The translations under genes and the position numbers were made by a program. Below are positions 52,416-60,372 of a stretch of DNA of 64,000 bases, piece by piece; the first letter of the stretch is position 1; each line of letters opens with the position of its first letter. Location of the stretch: positions 1 through 64,000 of the forward strand of contig NZ_NIZW01000024.1 of the NCBI RefSeq assembly GCF_002727185.1, written 5' to 3'. Under the pieces are notes generated by a model, which was not told the origin of the DNA, ran no database searches, and saw only the letters and a list, made by a program, of their open reading frames with translations. Source of the DNA: Rhodopirellula bahusiensis. GTDB lineage: Bacteria > Planctomycetota > Planctomycetia > Pirellulales > Pirellulaceae.

Positions 52416-53426
52416 ATGCTACCGCCCATGCTTGTTTCTCCTGAATCCGATCGAGCCAACCGCCGCTGGGCCGTTGGCGTCTCCGTCGCTTTGGCACTGT
52501 TGATTGCTGGGCTCGCGTTCGTTCGTCCTTGGGCTCTCGCTGCGCTGCCGCTGGCTTGGGCGGTTCATTGGTGGCTTCGTCGGCAAACCGTGCGTCGACT
52601 GAAAGTCATGGCCTCGCCCTTCCCCGACGTTTGGGAAGCCGCTTTGCAAACGCACGTCGTGTACTACCGCATGCTCGGCGAGGATCAACGCGAGGGCTTT
52701 CGCAACCGCATGAAGATCTTTCTGGATGAGGTTGCTGTCACGGGCATTCGCACCGACGTCGACGAAACGACGCGAGCACTCGTCGGCGCCAGCGCGGTGA
52801 TCCCGATCATGGGGCTGGACGACTTTGAGTACTCCGGGTTGGGAGAGGTGCTGATCTACCCAGCATCATTTGGTGCGGATTACCAGACCGAAGGGGAAGG
52901 CGACAAGAACACGCTGGGGATGATCGGAGTGAATCATCTGAGCGGCGTGATGATCTTGTCCAAGCCTTCGTTGCTAGCTGGGTTTTCAAACTCAGGCGAC
53001 AAACGCAACGTCGGCATCCATGAGTTCGCTCACCTGGTCGATAAAGCCGACGGCGAAGTGGATGGGATCCCCGTGTCAGCATCCGCGGAAGTGACCGAGC
53101 CCTGGGTGAAGTGGGTGGGGCAAGAACTGCAATCGGAAGGGACGCGTGCGGGCATCGATGACTACGCGTACACAAATGAGGCGGAGTACTTTGCCGTGTT
53201 GTCGGAATACTTCTTCGAGAAGCCGGCGCAGCTGCAAGCGAAGAATCCAAAGCTCTATGCGATGCTTCGCAAGATGTACCACCAAGATCCCAAGCGGCTG
53301 TTTCGAGGTCGTCGCAAACGCCGCGGGAAGATTCGACGCAACGACCCGTGCCCCTGCGGCAGCGGTGACAAGTTCAAGCATTGTTGCCGCCGCAAAACCA
53401 TGCAAGGAATGCCGGTCAAGCCGTAG
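52416..53426 (+). CDS. MtfA-like zinc peptidase with transmembrane N-terminus and SEC-C tail
   Basis: 336 residues from ATG 52416; the frame is open upstream but antisense to the aminotransferase, so that part was rejected. An N-terminal hydrophobic region (about 18-52) forms one or two transmembrane helices, absent from E. coli MtfA. The M90 peptidase core carries VGIHEFAHLVDKADG with HEFAH at 202-206, and ENEAEYFAVLSEYFF supplies the further Glu region. A basic linker leads to a C-terminal SEC-C zinc motif (NDPCPCGSGDKFKHCC, 309-324), as found at the end of SecA. E. coli MtfA regulates the glucose PTS by binding Mlc; no such partner is in view. The TAG stop lies in the head of repeat copy C. 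Confidence 0.9.
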   Translation: MLPPMLVSPESDRANRRWAVGVSVALALLIAGLAFVRPWALAALPLAWAVHWWLRRQTVRRLKVMASPFPDVWEAALQTHVVYYRMLGEDQREGFRNRMKIFLDEVAVTGIRTDVDETTRALVGASAVIPIMGLDDFEYSGLGEVLIYPASFGADYQTEGEGDKNTLGMIGVNHLSGVMILSKPSLLAGFSNSGDKRNVGIHEFAHLVDKADGEVDGIPVSASAEVTEPWVKWVGQELQSEGTRAGIDDYAYTNEAEYFAVLSEYFFEKPAQLQAKNPKLYAMLRKMYHQDPKRLFRGRRKRRGKIRRNDPCPCGSGDKFKHCCRRKTMQGMPVKP

Positions 53427-53545
53427 GCCAGGTTCTACCTGGCGATGGTTGCACGCCGGTGAAGGTTGCTCACGCGATGGCGTGTGGATCACGACTCGCT
53501 TTGTCCCAAAGCATTGCCGTGGTTGCCATGTGGGACATGGCCTAC
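53423..53545 (+). repeat. GTAGG...CCTAC element, copy C (123 bp)
   Basis: Left end GTAGGCCAGGTTCTACCTGG, right end CCATGTGGGACATGGCCTAC. Its GTAG supplies the stop codon of the MtfA-like gene (53424-53426). The middle differs most from the other copies. Confidence 0.88.
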
Positions 53546-53553
53546 GAGAGGCG

Positions 53554-53590
53554 ATTGCAAACTGCAAGATGATCAATGCGATTTGCAATC
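53554..53590 (+). repeat. ATTGCAA-type repeat
   Basis: ATTGCAAACTGCAAGATGAT begins a copy that runs through ATCAATGC to GATTTGCAAT. It starts eight bases after copy C, and with it fills the space before the DUF1559 gene's stop. Confidence 0.6.
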
Positions 53591-53603
53591 ACCCCATTCA
53601 ACG

Positions 53604-54773
53604 CTACATCGCGTCCTCTGAAATCGGTTCGCGGCCGCGGGGTGTCATGAGCGCTTGCCAGACACGCATGTCGATCGTTTCAGAGATGAACCGTGTGCCA
53701 CCATCGGCCATGGAAACATTCACACCTTCGGCATGCGCCGACGATGGGCGAGCCAAGTCGGCGGCGTTGGTTCGACTCATTTGCATGTGCATGGTGAGTT
53801 CGTGTTCCCCGTTGATCCGATGAAGCTCGCGGGGCTTCTTTCCATTGCTCCAGTCCACTCCGTGCCAAACCATCGCGTTGGTGAACCGGCTGAGCTCGGG
53901 GTAGAAAACATCGTCGGGATGGTTCTCGAAGATCAGATCCTCGTCGTTGACGAATCCCGATCGGTGCCAAGACAACGCGTGAAGCGATTCGGAGAACAAA
54001 ACTGCATTGCTAGATCCATCGCGAAAATCATCCAGGTGAATTGGTTTCGCGATGGGGACACGAGCCTCTTGGTCGGCTTGTTTCAATCGAGCGGAAAGTT
54101 GATTGCCAAAGACTCCGAACTCTTCGGTCATGGACTCGGCGAACGAGACGGTTTTGATCTCCCCAATGGGATGAAAGATCGCATGCTCGCCCGCGACCAT
54201 GTCTCTTGGCGGGAAGAAGACACCTGCGTTGGCGACGTAGCTGTTGCGACCCTCGTTTTCCGCTAGAGAATGATCGCTTGGGCACTGCATGATCGCCAAG
54301 TTCGGTGCCGCAAGCGGGTGAAAGCCTTGCCCGCTGAAACCTGTGGTGGAGCCTTCTGCTCGAGTGAGGATCGGGTAGCGGTCCTCAGTCCAGTGTTCGT
54401 ACGTCGGTTGTGCATCCAGCCAAGGCAGCAAGGCGACCGCCCAGGGGCCAATCTTTCGATGAGGAGCGAGGTTTTGCGAGCTGCCTTCGTGCCATTCGGC
54501 CGTCGGGTCTCGCAACGGAGAGAGCACCGTTTCGGTCTCGGTATCCCAGCCAAAGTGGCCGAACTCCATCACCCATCCCGGCATTTCACCCTTGGTGTTT
54601 TCGTACTGGATCGCGGCCAAACTCAGGTTTTTGAGTTGTATCGTGCATTGGTTGCGGCGGCCTCCGCGGCGTGGGCTGTTGACCGCCGGGATCAGCAGTG
54701 CCATCAAGATTCCGATGCAGATCACGACCACCACCACTTCCAGTAGCGTCACTCCGGATCGATTGCCTCTCAT
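53604..54773 (-). CDS. DUF1559-type prepilin-like protein
   Basis: 389 residues from the ATG at 54773; 16 upstream in-frame residues were rejected because the leader begins MRGNRSG. The class III signal is RSG followed by VTLLEVVVVVICIGILMALL, with Glu at +5. The N-terminal part after the helix (RRGGRRNQCTIQLKNLSLAA) and the C-terminal FADGGTRFISETIDMRVWQ-like ending (here VSMADGGTRFISETIDMRVW) define the DUF1559 family, expanded in planctomycetes. Function unknown; family members carry a pilin-like N-terminus but a large globular head. It is not linked to the pilus cluster at 0.5-23 kb. Downstream lies repeat copy D's neighbourhood and the response regulator gene. Confidence 0.9.
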   Translation of the reverse strand: MRGNRSGVTLLEVVVVVICIGILMALLIPAVNSPRRGGRRNQCTIQLKNLSLAAIQYENTKGEMPGWVMEFGHFGWDTETETVLSPLRDPTAEWHEGSSQNLAPHRKIGPWAVALLPWLDAQPTYEHWTEDRYPILTRAEGSTTGFSGQGFHPLAAPNLAIMQCPSDHSLAENEGRNSYVANAGVFFPPRDMVAGEHAIFHPIGEIKTVSFAESMTEEFGVFGNQLSARLKQADQEARVPIAKPIHLDDFRDGSSNAVLFSESLHALSWHRSGFVNDEDLIFENHPDDVFYPELSRFTNAMVWHGVDWSNGKKPRELHRINGEHELTMHMQMSRTNAADLARPSSAHAEGVNVSMADGGTRFISETIDMRVWQALMTPRGREPISEDAM

Positions 54774-54848
54774 CGTCGCACCTCGCAGTTCAGGGGGATT
54801 CGAACAGCGTCTCAGGTGCATTGTAGGCCAGATCAGTCACTGGCGTTC

Positions 54849-54972
54849 GTAGGCCAGGTTCCACCTGGCGATCGTTCTTCACCGACAGATCCCGCTCTCG
54901 CGAAAGCGTTCGAAAGGACGCCTCGCTTTGTTCCAAAGCATCGGCGTGGTTGCCATGTGCAACATGGCCTAC
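54849..54972 (+). repeat. GTAGG...CCTAC element, copy D (124 bp)
   Basis: Left end GTAGGCCAGGTTCCACCTGG, right end CCATGTGCAACATGGCCTAC. It lies upstream of the DUF1559 start and downstream of the response regulator. A decayed extra left end (GTAGGCCAG...CTGGCG) precedes it at about 54824-54846. Confidence 0.88.
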
Positions 54973-55021
54973 GAGGCGAAGCGTCGTAGCCGGATTCGCC
55001 AAAATTTGGACGCTCTCTCGC

Positions 55022-55414
55022 TCAATCGGTGGCGTTTTTTTCGAGTCGTTCTTCAATGATGCTGACCAATTGCTTGGGACTGAAGGGTTTGCTGACCAGC
55101 GACACCAATCCGGGGCGATCGACAATTCGGTCGGGATCGATTTCGAATCCTTTGGCCGTGCACAGGACAATCACCGAGATCGGTGCTTTTTCGACCACGC
55201 GGCCGATCAGTTCCACTCCACTGAGTACCGGCATTTCATGATCGGTCACCAGCACGTCGAAGTTTTCGGCTGACTGAATCGCGTCCCAGGCGAGTTGACC
55301 GTTGGCGACCGCGGTCACTTCCATTCCCGCCCGGTCGAGAGTGAATTGCAGCAAATGACGCAGAACGGGGTCATCTTCCGCGATCAAAACCCGCTTTTTC
55401 GGTGCAGCATTCAT
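55022..55414 (-). CDS. Single-domain response regulator (CheY-like receiver)
   Basis: 130 residues, receiver domain only. Acidic pocket Glu13/Asp14/Asp15 in IAEDDPVLRHL, phosphoacceptor Asp58 in VLVTDHEMP, a Thr at about 86 in VLCTAKG and Lys109 in VSKPFSP: all receiver residues are present. With no output domain it would act by protein-protein contact. No histidine kinase lies in the window. It diverges from the TPR-like gene with a 114-base spacer. Confidence 0.93.
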   Translation of the reverse strand: MNAAPKKRVLIAEDDPVLRHLLQFTLDRAGMEVTAVANGQLAWDAIQSAENFDVLVTDHEMPVLSGVELIGRVVEKAPISVIVLCTAKGFEIDPDRIVDRPGLVSLVSKPFSPKQLVSIIEERLEKNATD

Positions 55415-55528
55415 GTTTTTTTACGATCAATCATGGGGACGTGCCGGTCTTGCTTGTCTTGACGTTAAGTTCCGGCGATTTCTATACTTCGGGCTCACGG
55501 AATCGAATCCCTTCACCCCTGCGAACGT

Positions 55529-56560
55529 ATGAACAGCGAGCGACGTCACCAGCTGAACGAGAATGAACTTGCCGGAGCCCTCGACAAGTTCAATCACTCG
55601 ATCGAGCCCTACTCCAAGCCAATCGCCTTGGGTGTCGCAGCGTTCTTCGTTGCCGTGTTGGGGTACGGTTTTTATTCCAGCACCAAATCGGACAATCGAA
55701 GCGACGCCACGTTGCAATTGATTGACGCATCCATCACCGGCGACACCGAGAGTCTAGCGACCATCGCCGCTCAATACCCGGACACTTCCGCTGCGGCTTG
55801 GGCGCGTCTGTACCAAGGTGGTCAGCAAATGGGAATCGGATTCTCAACGTTGTACACGAGTCGCGACGAAGCCGAAACATTGCTCGATGACGCGGTGGAG
55901 GCTTACAACCAAGCGATGGAGTTGAGCAACGATGCGATGATTCAATCGCGAGCTCACTACGGATTGGCGCAGATTGCGGAAGCACGCGGCAATGTGGAAG
56001 ACGCCGTCCAAGAATACGAAGCCGCCATGGCTGTCGGTGAATCGACCGCCATGGTCAACGAAGCCAAGGCTCGAGTCGCCGCCTTGTCGTCGTCGCAAGC
56101 CCAGGACTTCTTGGCCTGGTTCCAAGAGCAAGACTTCTCGCCAGCCGAGCCTAGCTTGCCACCATCGCTGCCGGGTGCTGGTGAACTTCCAGACCTTCCA
56201 GACTTGGATCTGCCGCCATTGGATTTGCCTTTGGAAGACATGCCTGAAACAGACGAAGCTGAAACCGCAGAAGCCGACGCGTCGGAAGCTGGTGAGTCGG
56301 AAGCGGCAACCGAAGAACCAGAGATGACCGAAGAGCCAGCTGAAACGGAAGCTCCGGCGGAAGAAGCCGCTCCTGAGGAAACTACGGCAGAGGAAGCTGA
56401 GGCTGAAGAGCCCGCTTCGGAAGAAGCCGCTGAACCCGCCGAAGAAATGAAGGAAGACGCGGCGACTGAGGAAGCAGCCACCGAAGAAGCGGTCACCGAG
56501 AAGGCAGCCGAAGTGGAAGAAACACCCGCAGCCGATGAACCTGCCGCATCCGACGAGTGA
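55529..56560 (+). CDS. Membrane-anchored TPR-like protein with acidic tail
   Basis: 343 residues. A transmembrane helix at about 34-51 (IALGVAAFFVAVLGYGFY) anchors an extracytoplasmic part. Residues about 65-185 have TPR-like helical repeats (LYQGGQQMGIG, RAHYGLAQIAEARGNVEDAV), resembling YfgM/BamD-type proteins. A Pro-rich link (LPDLPDLDLPPLDLPLEDM) leads into a C-terminal tail of about 115 residues made almost only of Glu, Ala, Thr and Pro. YfgM in E. coli works near the Sec translocon; any such role here is inference. The TGA stop overlaps the start of the pseudouridine synthase gene. Confidence 0.8.
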   Translation: MNSERRHQLNENELAGALDKFNHSIEPYSKPIALGVAAFFVAVLGYGFYSSTKSDNRSDATLQLIDASITGDTESLATIAAQYPDTSAAAWARLYQGGQQMGIGFSTLYTSRDEAETLLDDAVEAYNQAMELSNDAMIQSRAHYGLAQIAEARGNVEDAVQEYEAAMAVGESTAMVNEAKARVAALSSSQAQDFLAWFQEQDFSPAEPSLPPSLPGAGELPDLPDLDLPPLDLPLEDMPETDEAETAEADASEAGESEAATEEPEMTEEPAETEAPAEEAAPEETTAEEAEAEEPASEEAAEPAEEMKEDAATEEAATEEAVTEKAAEVEETPAADEPAASDE

Positions 56561-57561
56561 TGCGAGAATTCGTCGTTCCTGAATCCGCCAGTGGGTTTCG
56601 AATCGATCTGTTCTTGACCCAGTCCTGCGACGGCTACAGCCGTTCGCAAATTCGGGACGCGGTCCAGAACGAGGGTGCGGAAGTCGATGGGCGGATCATT
56701 CGTCCGAGCTACAAAGTCAAAGCCGGGCAGACCGTCCGGTTTCGCGTTCCGCCGCCTGCATCCGACGACACGGTTCCTGAGAACATCCCCTTGGATATTC
56801 TCTATGAAGACGATGGATTGGTCGTTATCAACAAACCAGCGGGAATGGTTGTTCACCCCGCACGCGGAAACTGGACCGGCACGCTGACCAGCGCGCTCGC
56901 GTTTCGATTTCAATCGCTGTCGGACGTCGGCGGACCCACGCGCCCCGGCATCGTGCATCGCCTCGACCGAGACACGAGCGGCGTCATCGTCGTCGCGAAG
57001 AACAATGCGGTGCACCTGAACCTCGCTGCTCAGTGGCACGATCGTTTGGTGCAAAAGGAATACACCGCGATCACGTTCGGCCGGCTCGACCGAGACCGCG
57101 ATTGGATCCACGCTTCGATCGGACGCCATCCGTACCAGCGCGACAAGCAGGCGATTCGCGAAGGTCATGCGACCAGCAAATCCGCGTCCACGTTTTATGA
57201 AGTCGTTGAGCGTCACGGTCGTGTGACTCGAGTCGACGTGCGTCCCAAGACAGGTCGAACGCATCAAATCCGAGTCCACTTGGCTCACATCGGATGCCCG
57301 ATTTTATGCGATCGGTTGTATGGCGGTCATTCCGAACTTTCGCGTTCTCAAATAAGGCGACTGGCCGGCACGGAAGTCGCAACGCCCGGTGTGAAGCCGA
57401 CGGCTGAAGGGCAAGAGATTTTGCTCTCGCGGCAGGCGTTGCATGCGAAAGCGTTGACGTTCACCAACCCACAAACCGGAAAGGAAATGACGCTCACCGC
57501 GCCCCTTCCTCCCGATTTGCAAGCCGTTCTTGATCTGTTGTCCTCCGACTCTTCTCTCTGA
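56560..57561 (+). CDS. RluA-family pseudouridine synthase (RluC/RluD type)
   Basis: 333 residues from ATG 56560, which overlaps the previous stop (TGATG); a GTG three bases earlier was rejected. An N-terminal S4 RNA-binding domain (about 12-65: FRIDLFLTQSCDGYSRSQIR) is followed by the catalytic domain with INKPAGMVVHP and GIVHRLDRDTSGVIVVAK, Asp136 being catalytic. RVDVRPKTGRTHQIRVHLAH supplies the conserved RTHQIRVH motif. RluC and RluD modify 23S rRNA; which positions this enzyme modifies cannot be told. Normal length. Confidence 0.94.
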   Translation: MREFVVPESASGFRIDLFLTQSCDGYSRSQIRDAVQNEGAEVDGRIIRPSYKVKAGQTVRFRVPPPASDDTVPENIPLDILYEDDGLVVINKPAGMVVHPARGNWTGTLTSALAFRFQSLSDVGGPTRPGIVHRLDRDTSGVIVVAKNNAVHLNLAAQWHDRLVQKEYTAITFGRLDRDRDWIHASIGRHPYQRDKQAIREGHATSKSASTFYEVVERHGRVTRVDVRPKTGRTHQIRVHLAHIGCPILCDRLYGGHSELSRSQIRRLAGTEVATPGVKPTAEGQEILLSRQALHAKALTFTNPQTGKEMTLTAPLPPDLQAVLDLLSSDSSL

Positions 57562-57583
57562 TACCTCGTGGAATCTCGTCGCC

Positions 57584-58390
57584 ATGGCTGAGCTCTTTTC
57601 GATCTCCGGTTTGTTCACTCTTGGGATGCTGGTGCTGCTTCAAGCGGTGTTGGGTTTCGACAACCTGCTTTACATCTCCATCGAAAGCAAACGAGTAGCG
57701 GAAGATCAGCAGTCCAAGGTTCGGAAGCTCGGCATCGGAGTGGCCGTGGTCTTGCGAATCGTGCTGTTGTTCGTTGTCGTGCGATTAATCGCTTTGTTGG
57801 AGGAGCCTTTCGTTGAATTCCACAACGGATATATCGACGGTGCCATCTCGGGGCACAGCTTGATCGTTCTATTCGGTGGTGCGTTCATCCTGTGGACGGC
57901 GCTGAAAGAGATTTATCACCTGCTCGCCGAACCGGAGCTTGGGCACTCGGAAGAAACCGCGACGGCCAGTGTCGGCAAGACGATTGGCCTGATTGTGATG
58001 ATGAACTTGGTCTTCTCGTTCGACTCGATCCTCAGTGCGATGGCACTCACCAAGAGCTTCGCAATCATGGCAACCGCGATTGTGATCAGCGGTGCGATGA
58101 TGATCTTCTTGGCCGACCGGGTCGCGGATTTCTTGAAGAAGAACCGCATGTACGAAGTGCTTGGATTGTTTGTGCTATTCATCGTCGGCGTGATGTTGGT
58201 CAGCGAAGGTGGTCACTTGGCTCACCTTGCGTTGTTCGGTCACGAGGTGCACGCGATGGCCAAGAGCACGTTCTACTTTGTGCTCGCGATTTTGATTGTC
58301 GTTGACATCGTTCAGGCCAAGTACCAAAAGACATTGTTGGCTCGTCAGGATGCAGCCACAGGCCATTTGACGAAGAAAGCCGAAGCCTAG
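57584..58390 (+). CDS. TerC-family membrane protein
   Basis: 268 residues from ATG 57584, chosen over an upstream in-frame Met that overlaps the previous gene. Seven or so transmembrane helices. Family landmarks: VLLQAVLGFDNLLYISI with the conserved acidic FDN, and the mirrored MMNLVFSFDSILSAMAL with FDS. These two Asp-containing motifs mark the TerC/Alx group, implicated in manganese and tellurite handling. The C-terminus is short and charged. It follows the pseudouridine synthase by 22 bases and precedes the SprT-like gene by 10, so an operon is likely. Confidence 0.92.
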   Translation: MAELFSISGLFTLGMLVLLQAVLGFDNLLYISIESKRVAEDQQSKVRKLGIGVAVVLRIVLLFVVVRLIALLEEPFVEFHNGYIDGAISGHSLIVLFGGAFILWTALKEIYHLLAEPELGHSEETATASVGKTIGLIVMMNLVFSFDSILSAMALTKSFAIMATAIVISGAMMIFLADRVADFLKKNRMYEVLGLFVLFIVGVMLVSEGGHLAHLALFGHEVHAMAKSTFYFVLAILIVVDIVQAKYQKTLLARQDAATGHLTKKAEA

Positions 58391-58400
58391 GAAGGATCGC

Positions 58401-59381
58401 ATGTCCGCTTCCCCGCACCGGCGACCGGCACCCAAGCGGCGTCCTGTCACTGACTTGGAACCCGGCAAAGCTCCGCCGCCCAAGTTGCCCAAGATGGCAG
58501 CGAAACAAGCCAAGCAGGTTCCGGTGGCAAAGACGCCAACCGTTTCGGACGGGGCGCCACCGGGGCGGCCGACCGTTGCGCCCGGTGTGGTCCCACCTCG
58601 CGATCGAGACACCTTGTTCGCGCTCGCGGAGTTTCTGCAAACGCGGCGGCCCGATCCAAAGCGAATCTCAGTGGTTCAGCAAGAGATTCACGCGGAGGTG
58701 TTGGGGCTGAGTCGGACGATCGATCGACCGAATTTCAAACGAGTTGGTCGAGACGACTTGGTACGTTTGATTCACTTGCTCGATGAGTCGCTGTTCGAAG
58801 GCCGGGTCTTGCCCGTCGCAAAAGCGGAGGGGCTCGAGTTTTCCTTCTCTTCGCGGATGACCAGCGCCGCGGGCAAGCTCGTCACGCATTATCCCGGCGG
58901 CAATCGCAACGGACCGCGGCGGTTCGAGATGATCCTTTCGTCGACGTTGTTGTTTCAAACTTTTGAAGACGTTGACCGGCCTGTCACCGTGACCGGACGT
59001 AAGTGCCGCGACCGACTGGAAGCGATGCAGCGGGTCGCCGAGCATGAGATGACGCACTTGATCGAGATGCTGATTTGGAACGCGGGCAACTGCAACCAAA
59101 AACGTTTCCAATCAATTGCCCGCAGCTTCTTTGGGCACACCGATTACCAGCACGATTTGATCACTCAGCGCGAACGGGCCGCGACCAAGTTCAATATCCG
59201 CGTTGGCGATCAAGTCGCGTTCCGCGACGGAACGCGGCGAGTGGTCGGGCGGGTCAATCGCATCACTCGTCGTGCGACGGTGTTGGTCAATGATCCCAAA
59301 GGCGAGTTGTTCAGCAACGGCGAACGCTATGTCCGGTATTATGTGCCTCTGGAAAAGCTGAGTCTCGTTTCATCGAAGTAG
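58401..59381 (+). CDS. SprT-like metallopeptidase domain protein
   Basis: 326 residues. The N-terminal 65 residues are Pro/Ala/Lys-rich and probably disordered. The SprT-like domain (about 90-250) contains FEGRVLPVAKAEGLEFSFS and HEMTH at 215-219, with FFGHTDYQHD just after, giving likely zinc ligands. After about 265 a beta-rich tail follows (FNIRVGDQVAFRDGTRRVVG, then RRATVLVNDPKG), resembling small nucleic-acid or ribosome-binding barrels. SprT/Spartan proteins include DNA-protein crosslink proteases; a similar role here is inference. It overlaps nothing and is followed after six bases by the PIG-L gene. Confidence 0.85.
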   Translation: MSASPHRRPAPKRRPVTDLEPGKAPPPKLPKMAAKQAKQVPVAKTPTVSDGAPPGRPTVAPGVVPPRDRDTLFALAEFLQTRRPDPKRISVVQQEIHAEVLGLSRTIDRPNFKRVGRDDLVRLIHLLDESLFEGRVLPVAKAEGLEFSFSSRMTSAAGKLVTHYPGGNRNGPRRFEMILSSTLLFQTFEDVDRPVTVTGRKCRDRLEAMQRVAEHEMTHLIEMLIWNAGNCNQKRFQSIARSFFGHTDYQHDLITQRERAATKFNIRVGDQVAFRDGTRRVVGRVNRITRRATVLVNDPKGELFSNGERYVRYYVPLEKLSLVSSK

Positions 59382-59387
59382 AGGTCC

Positions 59388-60167
59388 TTGATGCCGTCCG
59401 TTCTTGCTGTCGCTGCGCACCCTGATGACATCGAATTTTTGTACGCGGGAACGATGCTGTTGCTTCGCCAACGCGGTTGGGATTTGCACTACATGAACGT
59501 CGCCGATGGGTCTCGCGGCAGCACCACGATGGGTCCCGAAGAGTGTGCCGCAACTCGACTGAAGGAAGCCAAGCGAGCCGCTGAATTGCTTGGTGCAACG
59601 TTCCATCCGCCGATTTGTGCCGACATGGAAGTTGCCTACACAACCGAAAATGTTCAGAAGGTTGCGGCGGTGGTGCGTCAATCCAAGGCTTCGATCGTGT
59701 TGGCGCATTCACCGGTCGACTACATGGAAGATCACGAAAACGCGTGTCGATTGGCGGTCAGCGCCGCGTTCGCTCACGGGATGCCGAACCTCGAAAGCAT
59801 TCCGCCGATGCCCGTCTATATGGATCCGGTCACGGTTTATCACGCTCAGCCCGTTGGATGCCGTCAGCCGACTGGCGAACTGGTGACGCCTCATTTCTAC
59901 ATCGACAATGAAGCGGTTGTCGAGCAGAAAGCCGACGCGCTCGCGTGTCACGCCAGCCAAAAGCAGTGGCTCGATGAGAGTCAAGGAATGGACAGCTACA
60001 TCGAAGCGATGCGAAATCTCTCACGCATGGTCGGGCAGATGAGCGGCCGATATGAACACGCCGAAGGCTGGCGTCGCCGCGAGCACTGGGGCTTCTGCGG
60101 GGCCGACGATGATCCGTTGCGAGAAGCATTGGCCGATCAAATCACCGAAGGAACCAAGAACCTCTAA
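59388..60167 (+). CDS. PIG-L/LmbE-family deacetylase
   Basis: 259 residues. The N-terminal motif VAAHPDDIEF (His10, Asp12, Asp13) binds zinc, and DYMEDHENACRLAV carries the second part of the site. The family removes N-acetyl groups from sugar derivatives such as GlcNAc-inositol or bacillithiol precursors. Here the substrate is unknown. No signal peptide. It forms a tight series with the SprT-like gene and its stop is followed by a GTAGC hairpin at 60172. Confidence 0.92.
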   Translation: MMPSVLAVAAHPDDIEFLYAGTMLLLRQRGWDLHYMNVADGSRGSTTMGPEECAATRLKEAKRAAELLGATFHPPICADMEVAYTTENVQKVAAVVRQSKASIVLAHSPVDYMEDHENACRLAVSAAFAHGMPNLESIPPMPVYMDPVTVYHAQPVGCRQPTGELVTPHFYIDNEAVVEQKADALACHASQKQWLDESQGMDSYIEAMRNLSRMVGQMSGRYEHAEGWRRREHWGFCGADDDPLREALADQITEGTKNL

Positions 60168-60171
60168 ACCT

Positions 60172-60195
60172 GTAGCTCGGTGGTCCCCCACCGAG
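60172..60195 (+). repeat. GTAGC-headed hairpin, CTCGGTGG stem
   Basis: GTAGCTCGGTGG and CCACCGAG around a TCCC loop. Same stem as 26921 and 28841; the trailing bases (TCGAG) match the copy at 269. Confidence 0.75.
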
Positions 60196-60221
60196 TCGAG
60201 TGCGCTTGTTCAGGTGGACGA

Positions 60222-60243
60222 ATTGCAAAGTGCAAATTGCAAT
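60222..60243 (+). repeat. ATTGCAA-type repeat
   Basis: ATTGCAAAGTGCAAATTGCA at the start of this 22-base copy matches the copies at 42904 and 53554. It ends five bases before GTAGG element copy E. Confidence 0.55.
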
Positions 60244-60248
60244 CGCCC

Positions 60249-60372
60249 GTAGGCCATGTCTCACATGGCATCTCAGCCGATGCTTTGGAACAAAGCGAGT
60301 CGTCCATTGTCCCGTCTTCGCGAGGACAGCATCCACCGGCGAAGAGGCATCGCCAGGTGGAACCTGGCCTAC
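60249..60372 (-). repeat. GTAGG...CCTAC element, copy E (124 bp, inverted)
   Basis: Relative to the other copies it is reversed: on the plus strand it begins GTAGGCCATGTCTCACATGG and ends CCAGGTGGAACCTGGCCTAC. The minus-strand GTAG supplies the TAG stop (60369-60371) of the TIM-barrel gene. Confidence 0.9.
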
